Positions 50,355-59,652 of a DNA stretch of 64,000 bases are shown in pieces (the stretch's first letter is position 1; each line of letters starts with the position of its first letter). The stretch comes from Wenyingzhuangia marina (GTDB lineage: Bacteria; Bacteroidota; Bacteroidia; Flavobacteriales; Flavobacteriaceae). Position numbers and translations under genes: made by a program. The notes beneath the pieces are model-generated. The model searched no databases and was not told the DNA's origin. It saw nothing but the letters and a program-made list of their open reading frames with translations. Where the stretch lies: assembly GCF_900130035.1 (NCBI RefSeq), contig NZ_FQXQ01000005.1, positions 62,001-126,000 on the forward strand, in the 5' to 3' direction.

Positions 50355-52457
50355 ATGCAAAGTTTTAGATCAGAAATAGAAAACCCAATCGTTCAAAAAG
50401 ATATTATTGAACTAGGAGATAAAATTCAACAGTTTTATGATGGTAAAATTGATGAAGAAAAATTTAGAAGTTTACGTTTAGCTCGTGGAGTTTACGGTCA
50501 ACGTCAGTTTGGTGTACAAATGATTCGTATCAAATTGCCATATGGTAAAGTAACTTCAGATCAGTTGTTAAGAATTTGTAACGTTTCAGAAGAATATTCT
50601 AGAGGACGTTTACACATTACCACTCGTCAAGATATTCAAATTCACTATGTGAGTTTAGATAGAACTCCTGAGTTATGGGCTGAGTTAGAAAAGAGTGATA
50701 TTACTTTACGTGAAGCTTGTGGAAACGCAGTACGTAACGTAACTGCTTCTCCAGATGCCGGAATCAATCCAGAAGAACCATTTGATGTAACTCCATATGC
50801 ACATGCAGTATTTCAATTTTTCTTACGTAACCCAATTTGTCAAGAATTAGGACGTAAGTTTAAAGTTTCTTTCTCTTCTGCAGATGATGATTCAGCTTTG
50901 TCTTACATGCATGATATAGGTTTTATCGCTAAAATTAAAGTAATAGATGGTAAACCTGTAGTTGGATTTAAAGTAATGTTAGCTGGTGGATTAGGTTCTC
51001 AACCTCGTTTGGCTGATGTAGCTCATGAATTCTTAGCATCAGATAAAATTATTCCTTACATGGAATCTATTTTACGTGTATTTGATAGATACGGTGAACG
51101 TTCTAAGAGAGCAAAAGCACGTTTAAAATTCTTAGTAAAAGATTTAGGTTTTGAAGCTTTTAACGAATTGGTTGCTAAAGAACAATTAGCATTATCTAAT
51201 CAATCTGTAGCCATTAGCACAGAAGGTTTTGATAACAATCCAAATGTGTCAGGAATAGTAGCACCAGAAGTTACTATTGATAATGTAGCAGCATACGAAG
51301 CATGGAAAGCAAACAATGTATTTGCTCAAAAGCAAGAAGGTTTATTCGCTATTGGAATTAAAGTAAATATTGGAGATTTCTATTTGCCAGAAGCAAGAGC
51401 TTTGGCAGCTTTAATTAAAGAATACGCAGCAGATGAATTAAGATTTACGCTACGTCAAAATATATTGGTTCGTCACGTACGTGAGGACTTATTGCCTTTC
51501 TTTTATACCAAATTAAAAGAATTAGGATTTACAGATTTAGGATACGAAGCGGTTGCGGATATTACTGCTTGTCCTGGAACAGATACTTGTAATTTAGGAA
51601 TTGCTTCTTCTACAGGAGCAGCTCAAAAATTAGGAGAAGTTTTAAAAGCTGAATATCCAGAATTTGCAAACGATTCTGATTTAGTGATTAAAATTTCTGG
51701 ATGTATGAATGCTTGTGGACAGCACAACTTGTGTAACATTGGTTTCCAAGGAATGTCTATAAAATCAGGAAAATTAGTAGCTCCAGCTTTACAAATTTTG
51801 TTAGGAGGAGGAACCTTAGGAAATGGAGAAGGTAGAATTGCAGATAAAGTAATTAAAATACCATCTAAGAGAGGACCAGAGGCTTTAAGATTGATCTTAA
51901 ATGACTATATAGAAAATTCTGGAGGAGTTGATTTTATCGAATACTACGATGAAAAAGGAGGTCAAAAATATTTCTACGATTTCTTAAAACCATTATCTAG
52001 TACTGATGATTTAGTGGATGCTGACTTCATCGACTGGGGATCTGAAGAAAAGTACGAAACGGCTGTTGGAGTTGGAGAATGTGCTGGGGTTGTAATTGAT
52101 TTAGTAGCTACTTTATTATACGATTCTAAAGATAAATTAAACAATGCTAAAGAAGCTTTAGAAGCGGGAAAATTAAGTGATGCTATTTATTTTGCATATA
52201 GTTCAATGGTACACACAGCCAAAGCTATTTTAACTGCAGAAGGAACCAAAACGAATACACACAATAAAATTATTTCTGACTTTAACGAAATTTTTGTGCA
52301 AGGAGGTAAAATTGATTTGGGAACTGATTTTGAATCATACATTTATCAAATCAATCAAAATGCACAATCTACAGAGTTTGCAAAATCATACATTGCAGAT
52401 GCTGATAAGTTTTACAATTTAGTAGATGCTTACAGAGCAGCAGAATTGGCAGAATAA
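50355..52457 (+). CDS. sir: Ferredoxin-type sulfite reductase with C-terminal HEPN-like domain
   Basis: A 700-residue siroheme enzyme. Two ferredoxin-like half domains carry RLHITTRQDIQIHYV (near residue 82) and LRFTLRQNILVRHV (near 370). The [4Fe-4S]-siroheme cysteines are in CPGTDTCNLG (near 406-412) and SGCMNACGQH (near 451-455). After about residue 565 there is a further 130-residue helical domain with AYSSMVHTAKAILTAEG and THNKIISDF, the HEPN pattern. It lies in the cys operon, so sulfite is the likely substrate, though nitrite activity cannot be excluded. No flavoprotein subunit is present; electrons probably come from ferredoxin. Confidence 0.92.
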   Translation: MQSFRSEIENPIVQKDIIELGDKIQQFYDGKIDEEKFRSLRLARGVYGQRQFGVQMIRIKLPYGKVTSDQLLRICNVSEEYSRGRLHITTRQDIQIHYVSLDRTPELWAELEKSDITLREACGNAVRNVTASPDAGINPEEPFDVTPYAHAVFQFFLRNPICQELGRKFKVSFSSADDDSALSYMHDIGFIAKIKVIDGKPVVGFKVMLAGGLGSQPRLADVAHEFLASDKIIPYMESILRVFDRYGERSKRAKARLKFLVKDLGFEAFNELVAKEQLALSNQSVAISTEGFDNNPNVSGIVAPEVTIDNVAAYEAWKANNVFAQKQEGLFAIGIKVNIGDFYLPEARALAALIKEYAADELRFTLRQNILVRHVREDLLPFFYTKLKELGFTDLGYEAVADITACPGTDTCNLGIASSTGAAQKLGEVLKAEYPEFANDSDLVIKISGCMNACGQHNLCNIGFQGMSIKSGKLVAPALQILLGGGTLGNGEGRIADKVIKIPSKRGPEALRLILNDYIENSGGVDFIEYYDEKGGQKYFYDFLKPLSSTDDLVDADFIDWGSEEKYETAVGVGECAGVVIDLVATLLYDSKDKLNNAKEALEAGKLSDAIYFAYSSMVHTAKAILTAEGTKTNTHNKIISDFNEIFVQGGKIDLGTDFESYIYQINQNAQSTEFAKSYIADADKFYNLVDAYRAAELAE

Positions 52458-52473
52458 TTAAGAAATAAAAAGT

Positions 52474-52513
52474 TAAGATTGAAGATTTGATTAATTTTGA
52501 ATCTTCAATCTTA
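52474..52513. repeat. Perfect 14-bp inverted repeat in the sir-cobA spacer
   Basis: TAAGATTGAAGATT (52474-52487) and AATCTTCAATCTTA (52500-52513) with a 12-nt loop. No T run, so it is more an mRNA-processing or stabilising hairpin than a terminator. Confidence 0.65.
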
Positions 52514-52526
52514 AAATAAAAAATAC

Positions 52527-53282
52527 ATGAGCGGTAAATTAACATTAGTAGGAGCGGGACCTGGAGATCCAGAGTTGATTACGCTAAAAGGAGTGAGAGC
52601 TCTTAAAGAAGCTGATGTTGTGTTATACGATGCCTTGGCAAATGAGGAATTGTTGCAGTATGCAGAGAATGCAGAAAAAATCTTTGTGGGAAAACGAAGA
52701 GGAATGCACAAATTCATTCAAGAAAAAATCCAAGAGTTAATTGTAGAACATGCTTCTCAAGGAAAACATGTAGTACGCTTAAAAGGAGGTGATCCTTTTA
52801 TTTTTGGTCGTGGAGCCGAAGAGTTAAAATACGTGTTAGAAAAAGGAATTGATTTTGAAATAGTATCTGGAGTAACTTCTGCTATTGCAGCCCCTGCTAG
52901 TTACGGAATTTCATTAACCCAAAGAGGAGTGAATGAAAGTTTTAGAGTAATTACGGGAACTACTTCGGATTTAGAGTTAAGTAATGATATAGAAGCAGCA
53001 GCAAAATCTAACGTAACCATTGTGGTGTTAATGGGTATGAGCAAGTTAGAAAAAATTGTAAATGCTTTCATCAAACAAGGAAAAACAGAAATTCCTGTTG
53101 CTATTATTGAAAATGGAACCAAAGATATTGAACGTTTGGCTATTGGAAATATCAGTACCATTTTAGAAATCATCAATCAAAAAGGTTTAACCAATCCATC
53201 AATGATTGTAATTGGTGAAACTGTAAAACAAAGTGAAGTATTGTATCAATACTTATTAAAGAAAAAAGGACAAACAATTTAA
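52527..53282 (+). CDS. cobA: Uroporphyrinogen-III C-methyltransferase
   Basis: A 251-residue SAM-dependent methyltransferase that makes precorrin-2, the first step of siroheme synthesis. It has the motifs LVGAGPGDPELITLKG (residues 5-20), VVRLKGGDPFIFGRG (near 83-97) and VSGVTSAIAAPASYGI. Single-domain SUMT, equal to the CysGA part of E. coli CysG. Its stop overlaps the start of the next gene (TAATG). The siroheme it leads to is needed by both sulfite reductase and NirB. Confidence 0.95.
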   Translation: MSGKLTLVGAGPGDPELITLKGVRALKEADVVLYDALANEELLQYAENAEKIFVGKRRGMHKFIQEKIQELIVEHASQGKHVVRLKGGDPFIFGRGAEELKYVLEKGIDFEIVSGVTSAIAAPASYGISLTQRGVNESFRVITGTTSDLELSNDIEAAAKSNVTIVVLMGMSKLEKIVNAFIKQGKTEIPVAIIENGTKDIERLAIGNISTILEIINQKGLTNPSMIVIGETVKQSEVLYQYLLKKKGQTI

Positions 53283-53878
53283 TGGAAAAGAATCAATTAT
53301 ATCCAGTGTTTTTAAAAGTTACAGCCCTAAATACATTAATTGTAGGAGGGGGAAATGTGGCTTTAGAGAAACTATCTTTTCTCTTAAAATCGAGTCCAGA
53401 TGCTAAGGTAACCATGATTTCTCCTTTTTTTAGAGAAGAAACTATTGCTAAAGCAAAAGAAGGTAAAGTAAGAATGGTGGTAGGGAATTATGATGCAAGT
53501 ATGTTAGAAGGAAAGCATATTGTAATTGCTACGACCGATGTTCCTGCTGTAAATTTAAAAGTTTACAATGATTGTAAAGAGCGTGCTATTTTGGTAAACT
53601 TGGCAGACAATCCTCCGTATTGTGATTTTTATATGGGTGGAATTGTAACCAAAGGAAATGTAAAAATTGGAATTTCTACCAATGGAAAATCTCCAACCAT
53701 GGCAAAGCGTTTACGTCAGTTTTTTGAATCTGTATTGCCAGAAAACATTGATGATTTGGCTGAATATTTAAACAAATACAGAGATACCATTAAGGGAGAC
53801 TTTGAAGAAAAAGTTGAAAAAATGAACGAGTTTACCAAAGGATTGGTAGCCGATGTTAAAAAGAAGATAAAAGAGTAA
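53282..53878 (+). CDS. Precorrin-2 dehydrogenase / sirohydrochlorin ferrochelatase
   Basis: A 198-residue protein equal to the CysGB/Met8p part of siroheme synthase, which oxidises precorrin-2 with NAD and inserts iron. The NAD-binding motif NTLIVGGGNVALEKL is near residue 18 and the family segment KIGISTNGKSPTMAKRLRQFFES near 125-147. It overlaps cobA by one base. Together the two proteins complete siroheme synthesis within the operon. Confidence 0.92.
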   Translation: MEKNQLYPVFLKVTALNTLIVGGGNVALEKLSFLLKSSPDAKVTMISPFFREETIAKAKEGKVRMVVGNYDASMLEGKHIVIATTDVPAVNLKVYNDCKERAILVNLADNPPYCDFYMGGIVTKGNVKIGISTNGKSPTMAKRLRQFFESVLPENIDDLAEYLNKYRDTIKGDFEEKVEKMNEFTKGLVADVKKKIKE

Positions 53879-53956
53879 AAAGTAGTGATTGATTGGAAAA
53901 ATATTCTCATTTTTGCAATCGTTATTTAAAATGATAATAAATAAAAAAGTAAGGTA

Positions 53957-55009
53957 ATGATTAAAACAGATATCTTAATCATCGGAGCAGGACCAGTGGG
54001 TATGTTTGCGGTATTCGAAGCAGGTTTATTAAAATTACACTGTCACTTAATTGATGCATTGGCACAACCAGGAGGACAATGTTCTGAAATTTATCCTAAA
54101 AAACCTATTTATGATATTCCGGCTTATCCAGAGGTATTAGCAGGAGATTTGATTGATAACTTAGCAGAGCAAATCAAACCTTTTGAGCCAGGATATACTT
54201 TAGGTGAAAGAGCTGAAACTATTGAAAAATTAGAAGACGGAACTTTTAAAGTTGTTACAAATAAAGGAACAGAGCACTATGCTCCAACAGTATTTATTGC
54301 TGGAGGATTAGGGTCTTTTGAACCACGTAAACCGCCTATCAAGGAATTGGTTGATTTTGAAGACAATGGAGTAGAATATATCATCCGTGATCCAGAATTA
54401 TACCGTGACAAGCGTGTGGTAATTTCGGGAGGTGGAGATTCTGCTTTAGATTGGTCTATCTTTTTATCAGATGTAGCTAGCGAAGTATCTTTAGTTCACC
54501 GTAGAAATGAATTTAGAGGAGCTTTAGATTCAGTTGAAAAAGTAGCTGAATTGTCTAAATCAGGAAAAATTAACTTGATTACAGATGCTGAGGTGAAAGG
54601 AATTAGTGGAGATGGAAAAGTAGAGTCTGTTACTATTAAGCATAAAACAGAAGGTGATATTGTTAAAGAATGTGATCACTTTATTCCATTATTCGGATTG
54701 TCTCCTAAATTAGGGCCTATTGCAGATTGGGGATTAGAGATTGAGAAAAATGCCATTGTTGTAAACAATGCGTTAGACTACTCTACCAACATTCCTGGTA
54801 TTTTTGCTATTGGAGATGTCAATACATATCCTGGTAAATTAAAATTAATCCTTTGTGGTTTCCACGAAGCTACCATTGCAGTACAATTTGCTTATAACAT
54901 TATCAACCCTGGTAAGCGTTATGTAATGAAATATACTACTGTGAATGGAGTTGAAGGATTTGATGGAGAAAAGAAAGAAGCTAAAAAAGCGGTGGTAAAA
55001 AGCATGTAA
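53957..55009 (+). CDS. Thioredoxin-reductase-like ferredoxin-NADP reductase
   Basis: A 350-residue FAD/NAD(P)H flavoprotein. FAD-binding GAGPVGMFAVFEA is at the N-terminus, the pyridine-nucleotide motif SGGGDSALDW is near residue 157, and the closing GIFAIGDVNTYPGKLKLI near 278. The active-site CxxC of thioredoxin reductases is missing, which marks the TrxR-like FNR group. Placed last in the cys-sir-siroheme run and ahead of a ferredoxin gene, it probably supplies reduced ferredoxin to sulfite reductase (inference). A strong terminator follows. Confidence 0.9.
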   Translation: MIKTDILIIGAGPVGMFAVFEAGLLKLHCHLIDALAQPGGQCSEIYPKKPIYDIPAYPEVLAGDLIDNLAEQIKPFEPGYTLGERAETIEKLEDGTFKVVTNKGTEHYAPTVFIAGGLGSFEPRKPPIKELVDFEDNGVEYIIRDPELYRDKRVVISGGGDSALDWSIFLSDVASEVSLVHRRNEFRGALDSVEKVAELSKSGKINLITDAEVKGISGDGKVESVTIKHKTEGDIVKECDHFIPLFGLSPKLGPIADWGLEIEKNAIVVNNALDYSTNIPGIFAIGDVNTYPGKLKLILCGFHEATIAVQFAYNIINPGKRYVMKYTTVNGVEGFDGEKKEAKKAVVKSM

Positions 55010-55030
55010 TTTTAGACTTATTATAAAATT

Positions 55031-55066
55031 AAAAAACCTCAAAAGCCAAAGCTTTTGAGGTTTTTT
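55031..55066. terminator. Bidirectional terminator after the ferredoxin-NADP reductase gene
   Basis: A perfect 16-bp stem AAAAAACCTCAAAAGC/GCTTTTGAGGTTTTTT with a CAAA loop. It lies between convergent genes and can act on both strands. Confidence 0.9.
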
Positions 55067-55080
55067 ATTGCTGTAAACTT

Positions 55081-55455
55081 TTATGTTTTTAAATGGCTGA
55101 TGATAATATTATAGCCATCAGGATCTTGAATTAAAATACCGTTTTTAGCCCAGTATGGATTTTTGGGCACACTCAATGAGATGTTATTTTGGTGAATGTT
55201 TTTAAGAATTAGAGAATATTCTTTTTCATTCTGTGGATAAAAAACAAATAAATCATCTTCATCAAAAGTATGTTGGGCTTTGTGTTTAGAAATTGTGAAT
55301 TCTAGATGCCAATCACACTCTTGTTTACCAATAAAAACGCCATCATAACCATCGTGATTTTTAAAACTTCCTAAGAGTTCAAGGTTTAAAACATCAACAT
55401 AAAATTTTGATATTACTTCTAAATTATGGGTGTGTCTGGCTGCTCTAAAAATCAT
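55081..55455 (-). CDS. VOC-family (glyoxalase-like) protein
   Basis: A 124-residue protein with the paired beta-alpha-beta-beta-beta modules of the vicinal oxygen chelate superfamily: HTHNLEVISKFYVDVLNLELLG at the start and WAKNGILIQDPDGYNIIIS at the end. Possible metal ligands are His, Glu and the terminal region, but substrate and activity cannot be assigned. It follows the lipocalin-like gene by 6 nt on the minus strand. Confidence 0.8.
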   Translation of the reverse strand: MIFRAARHTHNLEVISKFYVDVLNLELLGSFKNHDGYDGVFIGKQECDWHLEFTISKHKAQHTFDEDDLFVFYPQNEKEYSLILKNIHQNNISLSVPKNPYWAKNGILIQDPDGYNIIISHLKT

Positions 55456-55461
55456 TTTTAA

Positions 55462-55872
55462 TTACTGTTTACTCATTTCCATAATTAATTCTGTTTCATC
55501 TAAATGAAACAGAATTTTATTGTTTTTATTTTTTACAATAATTCCCATGATGGAATATTGGTTTTGTTTGTTCCCAATTTTAATATGTTGATTATTTTCT
55601 TCAAATATCCAGTTGGCATTGTTAGATTTTTTTGTGAATATTTTAAACATAGGAGTATTAAAACTGGTAGTAATGTTAAATTTTCCATCTTCGTGAAAAC
55701 TAAAAGTAGCATTTTTAAATCCATCAGACAATGCTTGGAATTGAATATCGTTTGGACTTTGTACAATTTGGTTTACTTTCCATTCTCCAGTAATATCATC
55801 TTTGCTTAGGTCTTGTGCAAAAGAAGAAACCCCTATGATAAAAAGGCATAATATAAATAGTGTTTTTTTCAT
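55462..55872 (-). CDS. Exported lipocalin-like protein
   Basis: A 136-residue protein with a signal peptide (MKKTLFILCLFIIGVSSFAQ) and a mature domain of repeated beta strands beginning with DDITGEWKVNQIVQSP, the usual opening of lipocalin-like proteins in Bacteroidota. The frame is open farther upstream to 55944, but the signal peptide shows ATG 55870-55872 is the start. Ligand unknown. It lies between an AIM24-family gene (10 nt) and the VOC gene. Confidence 0.7.
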   Translation of the reverse strand: MKKTLFILCLFIIGVSSFAQDLSKDDITGEWKVNQIVQSPNDIQFQALSDGFKNATFSFHEDGKFNITTSFNTPMFKIFTKKSNNANWIFEENNQHIKIGNKQNQYSIMGIIVKNKNNKILFHLDETELIMEMSKQ

Positions 55873-55882
55873 CCAGATTTTT

Positions 55883-56668
55883 TTAATTGTCCATAAATCG
55901 TTCAAATCCGCCAAAAGTAGAACTCTCTCCTTTAGATTTTCCATTTAATCTTGGAGCATGTTGAATAATTCTATCGGCCAACCTAGAGAAAGGTAAACTT
56001 TGTAAATACACTTTTCCTGTTCCTTTAATGGTCGCTAAAAAGAGCCCTTCTCCGCCAAAAAACATTGATTTTAAATTTCCAGCTCTTTGGATATTATAAT
56101 CCAATCCTTGTGTAAAAGCAACAATACATCCGGTATCTACTAAAATGGTTTCATTGTTTAATGTTTTTTCAATTACCGTTCCACCAGCATGTAAAAAAGC
56201 CAAGCCATCACCTCTTAGTTTTTGAAGAATAAATCCTTCTCCTCCAAAAAATCCTGTTCCTAATCTTTGACTAAAAGCAATGCTTACTTGAGTTCCTTTG
56301 GCAGCACATAAAAAAGCATCTTTTTGACAAATAATTTCATGTCCCATAGTATTTAAATCAATAGGAATAATTGAGCCTGGGTAAGGAGCAGCAAAACTGA
56401 CTTCCTTTTTCCCAAAACCTACATTGGTAAAATGTGTTAAAAAAATAGATTCTCCGGTTAAGACTCTTTTCCCAACATCTAATAGTTTTCCAAATATGCT
56501 TTGGTTGGGTTGTGAGCCATCACCCATTTTGGCTTCAAATTTAATATCTTGATCCATCCAGTTCATAGAACCAGCTTCGGCAATTACTGTTTCTTGAGGA
56601 TCTAATTCAATAGAAACTACTTGCATATCGTTTCCATGAATGGTGTAATCAATTTTGTGTGAATTCAT
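55883..56668 (-). CDS. TIGR00266/AIM24-family protein
   Basis: A 261-residue beta-rich cytosolic protein. The segments [59 protein letters not shown] and [15 protein letters not shown] are characteristic of the AIM24/TIGR00266 family, whose biochemical function is not established. ATG 56666-56668 ([12 protein letters not shown]) is preferred to the upstream in-frame start at 56728. It starts a three-gene minus-strand run with the lipocalin-like and VOC genes. Confidence 0.88.
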   Translation of the reverse strand: MNSHKIDYTIHGNDMQVVSIELDPQETVIAEAGSMNWMDQDIKFEAKMGDGSQPNQSIFGKLLDVGKRVLTGESIFLTHFTNVGFGKKEVSFAAPYPGSIIPIDLNTMGHEIICQKDAFLCAAKGTQVSIAFSQRLGTGFFGGEGFILQKLRGDGLAFLHAGGTVIEKTLNNETILVDTGCIVAFTQGLDYNIQRAGNLKSMFFGGEGLFLATIKGTGKVYLQSLPFSRLADRIIQHAPRLNGKSKGESSTFGGFERFMDN

Positions 56669-56849
56669 GTTTTTCTTTTTTAAGTTAATTTTTGATGTAA
56701 CAGTAAACTTGTGAAAAAGAATTCTCAAATTTATAAGATGAGATTCTTTTACATAGCATCTTAAATTTACTAAAAAAGATTGTTTTTGGGTGTTTTTTCT
56801 GATCTCATCTTTTCTATCACAATATTTTTAATAATTAAGCTTTAGGTTG

Positions 56850-56857
56850 TATCTTTG
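56850..56857 (+). promoter_or_regulatory. -7 promoter element for the ferredoxin gene
   Basis: TATCTTTG matches TAnnTTTG perfectly, with a T-rich stretch about 20 bp upstream. The start codon is 41 nt downstream. Confidence 0.6.
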
Positions 56858-56898
56858 CACCTCAAATTTAGCATCATAGTTAATTAAAATTCAGTACA

Positions 56899-57225
56899 AT
56901 GTCTGATATTACCATTAAGATTAAAGATAGAGAAGGAGTGGTTCATGAGTTACAAGCCCCAACGGATATGGCGATGAACATTATGGAACTTTGTAAGGCT
57001 TATGAGTTGCCTGTAGAGGGAACTTGTGGAGGAATGGCTATGTGCGCTTCTTGTCAGTGTTATATTTTATCAGATCATGAATTACCAGAAAAACAAGATG
57101 CTGAAGAAGATATGTTAGACCAAGCGTTTTATGTTGAAGACAATTCTCGTTTGGGATGTCAGATACCAATTACAGAAGATTTAGACGGATTAGAAATTGA
57201 ATTGGCTCCGGAGAGTGAAGTTTAA
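56899..57225 (+). CDS. 2Fe-2S ferredoxin (adrenodoxin type)
   Basis: A 108-residue electron carrier. The cluster ligands are in GTCGGMAMCASCQCYIL (residues about 40-52, pattern C-x5-C-x2-C) with the fourth cysteine in LGCQIPI near residue 94. The length and the acidic surface fit adrenodoxin/Fdx-type ferredoxins. It is monocistronic between its own promoter and terminator. With the FNR gene 1.9 kb upstream it could feed sulfite reductase or radical-SAM enzymes (inference). Confidence 0.92.
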   Translation: MSDITIKIKDREGVVHELQAPTDMAMNIMELCKAYELPVEGTCGGMAMCASCQCYILSDHELPEKQDAEEDMLDQAFYVEDNSRLGCQIPITEDLDGLEIELAPESEV

Positions 57226-57263
57226 GTTAAAAGAAAGTTAAAAAGTTTAAAGATAAAAGTTAT

Positions 57264-57300
57264 AAAAAAGCTCAAAACCATTTGGTTTTGAGCTTTTTTA
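57264..57300. terminator. Bidirectional terminator after the ferredoxin gene
   Basis: A perfect 16-bp stem AAAAAAGCTCAAAACC/GGTTTTGAGCTTTTTT (57264-57279 with 57284-57299). It overlaps the stop codon of the convergent DUF1684 gene. Confidence 0.88.
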
Positions 57301-57894
57301 GTATTTAACGCCTGCTAAAATCTTAGTTGCTAGGTGATTGTTTTTAGGAGGAACAGGACAAATATAGTTTTTGTTATATGCACAATATGGATTATATGCT
57401 TTGTTAAAATCTAAAGTAATATAGCCCGTATATTCATCAGGAATGGTGGTGTCCATATATCTACCTCCAGGATAAGTAGTTTCCCCGTTACTTAAGTCAG
57501 TAAAAGGAATGAATAAATAATTCTCGTATCCTTTTTTCTTTTTTAGTTCCAGACTTTGATAAATACTTAATTGAAATTCTTTGCCATCAATTTTAAAAGT
57601 AGCCAATGCATATTGTTGATACGCTTCCGAACTTCCTTTGGTATCTTGAATATAGATTATTGGGGTATTGAATGTAAATTCTAATTTGGCTTTTACCTTG
57701 TATTTTTCATTTACAGGAAAAAAAGGTAGCTCTGTAAAGTGTTTTATTTTATTGCGTGGTAAAGGACTTTCGTTTTTGTCTTTAAAATGCTCGTTTAGCT
57801 CCTTTCTATGTAGTTTTATTTCGGTTTGGTAATCTTTGTTCTGAGCAATGCTAAAAGTGCTTAGAGATAAGAATATGATTAGTATTTTGTACAT
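57298..57894 (-). CDS. DUF1684-family exported protein
   Basis: A 198-residue protein with a short signal peptide (MYKILIIFLSLSTFSIAQ). The DUF1684 signature is clear: YQTEIKLHRKELNEHFKD at the start, FIPFTDLSNGETTYPGGRYMD in the middle, and YNPYCAYNKNYICPVPPKNNHLATKILAGVK at the end. Function unknown. It starts 2 nt after the methyltransferase stop, so the two are co-transcribed. Confidence 0.9.
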   Translation of the reverse strand: MYKILIIFLSLSTFSIAQNKDYQTEIKLHRKELNEHFKDKNESPLPRNKIKHFTELPFFPVNEKYKVKAKLEFTFNTPIIYIQDTKGSSEAYQQYALATFKIDGKEFQLSIYQSLELKKKKGYENYLFIPFTDLSNGETTYPGGRYMDTTIPDEYTGYITLDFNKAYNPYCAYNKNYICPVPPKNNHLATKILAGVKY

Positions 57895-57896
57895 AA

Positions 57897-58607
57897 TTAT
57901 GCTTTTGTAATTCTTGCTAAATAATCGTAATGATTTCCTTCTAAAATCAGTTCACAATTTAAATTGTTATAAACAGCACAACGTTGTAATGTATTGTAAT
58001 CTACATAAAGCCAATCAAAAGTTTCCGATTGATTTTCTTGATAATTCATCCAAAACTGAACTTCTCCATAATAATCTTTAGTAGCATCAATCCAATGATC
58101 TCCGTTTTCATCCTCGTACATGTAAATAATATCAGAAGAATCTATTAAAATTTGACCGTTTGGATTTAAAAAGGTTGACAAATGCATCAAAAAAGGAGCA
58201 AGATTGTTTAGTTTACCACAAATACCAGTTCCGTTCATTAATACCAAAATGGTATCAAACTTTTCATCAGAATTGAAATTATAAATATTAGCAACTTCGG
58301 CGTTTTTGATACCTCTGTCTTTGGCTACTTCAATGGCTCCTTCCGAAATATCAATGGCTGTAACTTTTAGATTTTTGTTTTGTAAGTACAAAGCATGACT
58401 TCCTGCACCACAACCAATATCTAAAGTGTTTCCTTTGGCAAGTTTTAAAGCTTTTTGTTCAATGGCTGGCATTTCATTAAAATCTCTTAATAAATAATCT
58501 AAAGGAAGTTCATCTTCTTCGGAAATTGAAGAGTTGGTAAGTAACTTGTCTTTGGTATTTTTATTAAAATAATAAGCTTTTAAAGCAGTTCCTAAAACGT
58601 CTTTCAT
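57897..58607 (-). CDS. Class I SAM-dependent methyltransferase
   Basis: A 236-residue methyltransferase. Motif I LDIGCGAGSHALYL (near residue 63), motif II VTAIDISEGAIEVA, and motif IV FDTILVLMNGTGICG are present. The substrate cannot be inferred. It is followed directly by the DUF1684 gene. Confidence 0.85.
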   Translation of the reverse strand: MKDVLGTALKAYYFNKNTKDKLLTNSSISEEDELPLDYLLRDFNEMPAIEQKALKLAKGNTLDIGCGAGSHALYLQNKNLKVTAIDISEGAIEVAKDRGIKNAEVANIYNFNSDEKFDTILVLMNGTGICGKLNNLAPFLMHLSTFLNPNGQILIDSSDIIYMYEDENGDHWIDATKDYYGEVQFWMNYQENQSETFDWLYVDYNTLQRCAVYNNLNCELILEGNHYDYLARITKA

Positions 58608-58742
58608 GGGAATTAATTAGAGGAAACAAAGGTACTTTTTTTAAACGAATAGCATAGTTTGTAAAATTAGAATGTAATAATTTAGTGAGTATCCCTTATA
58701 TCGGTTTGGGTTTGTTATTTTTGGTTTTTGAAAAGAGATAAA

Positions 58743-58904
58743 ATGTTAAACATACCACCAGAAGAGGGAGATTTTTATACCAACGAAAAAGGGTACCGTG
58801 TTTTTACAGAACAATATCATTTAAAAAGAGGATATTGTTGTAAAAGTGGTTGCAAACATTGTCCGTATGGTTATGATAAAAAAACTGATTCGTTTAAAAA
58901 GTAA
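58743..58904 (+). CDS. DUF5522-family cysteine-rich small protein
   Basis: A 53-residue protein from ATG 58743 to TAA 58904. It has the conserved FYTNEKGYRVFTEQYHLKRG segment and a compact metal-binding-like CCKSGCKHCPYGY motif, as in DUF5522. Function unknown; probably binds zinc or iron. It precedes the DUF4197 gene by 7 nt, so they form a two-gene operon. Confidence 0.78.
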   Translation: MLNIPPEEGDFYTNEKGYRVFTEQYHLKRGYCCKSGCKHCPYGYDKKTDSFKK

Positions 58905-58911
58905 ATAGATT

Positions 58912-59622
58912 ATGAAAAAAATAATAGTGTTTGTAATGGTTCTTGGTTTGTCTAGTTGTGCAGAATTGTCACAAATCGTAAACAATCTACCTGTAAGTAC
59001 ACAAAATATTAGCAATTTAGATATTGCTAATGGTTTAAAAGCAGCCTTGAATGAAGGAGTGAGTGATCAGGTGAGTAAGTTAACCAAAGAAAGAGGTTTT
59101 TATAATAATGATTTGGTCCGTATTGCTTTGCCAGAAGATCTACAAAAAATTGATGCAGCCATGAGAAAATATGGTTTGAGTGATTTGGCAGATAAAGGTT
59201 TGATTGCTTTAAATGCTACTGCTGAAGATGCTGTAAAAACAGCTACTCCTATTTTTGTAGATGCTATTAAAAATATGAGTTTTACAGATGCTCGTAATAT
59301 TTTAATGGGTGATAACAAAGCTGCAACCACTTATTTGAATCAAACAACTAACCAAAAATTATATGCTTCTTTTAGTCCTGTGATTAAAAAATCTTTTGAT
59401 AAAGTTGGTGCTGCTGATATTTGGAATACCATTATTACCAAATACAATCAAATTCCTTTTGTAAATAAAGTAAATCCAGATTTAACAGATTATGTAACCA
59501 CTCAAGCTTTGGATGGCGTTTATACCATGATTGCTGTTGAAGAGCAAAAAATTAGAACGGATATATCTGAACGATCAAGTACGCTATTGAAAAGAGTATT
59601 TGCTTTGCAGGATAATAAGTAA
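58912..59622 (+). CDS. DUF4197-family lipoprotein
   Basis: A 236-residue exported protein. The N-terminus MKKIIVFVMVLGLSSCAELSQ contains a lipobox (cysteine at residue 16), and the DUF4197 body is helical: IANGLKAALNEGVSDQVSKLTKERGFYNND near residue 40-70 and TDARNILMGDNKAATTYLNQTT near 125-145. Function unknown. It follows the DUF5522 gene. Confidence 0.9.
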   Translation: MKKIIVFVMVLGLSSCAELSQIVNNLPVSTQNISNLDIANGLKAALNEGVSDQVSKLTKERGFYNNDLVRIALPEDLQKIDAAMRKYGLSDLADKGLIALNATAEDAVKTATPIFVDAIKNMSFTDARNILMGDNKAATTYLNQTTNQKLYASFSPVIKKSFDKVGAADIWNTIITKYNQIPFVNKVNPDLTDYVTTQALDGVYTMIAVEEQKIRTDISERSSTLLKRVFALQDNK

Positions 59623-59652
59623 GAGTCTTTTATAACGATAAAAACATCTCAG

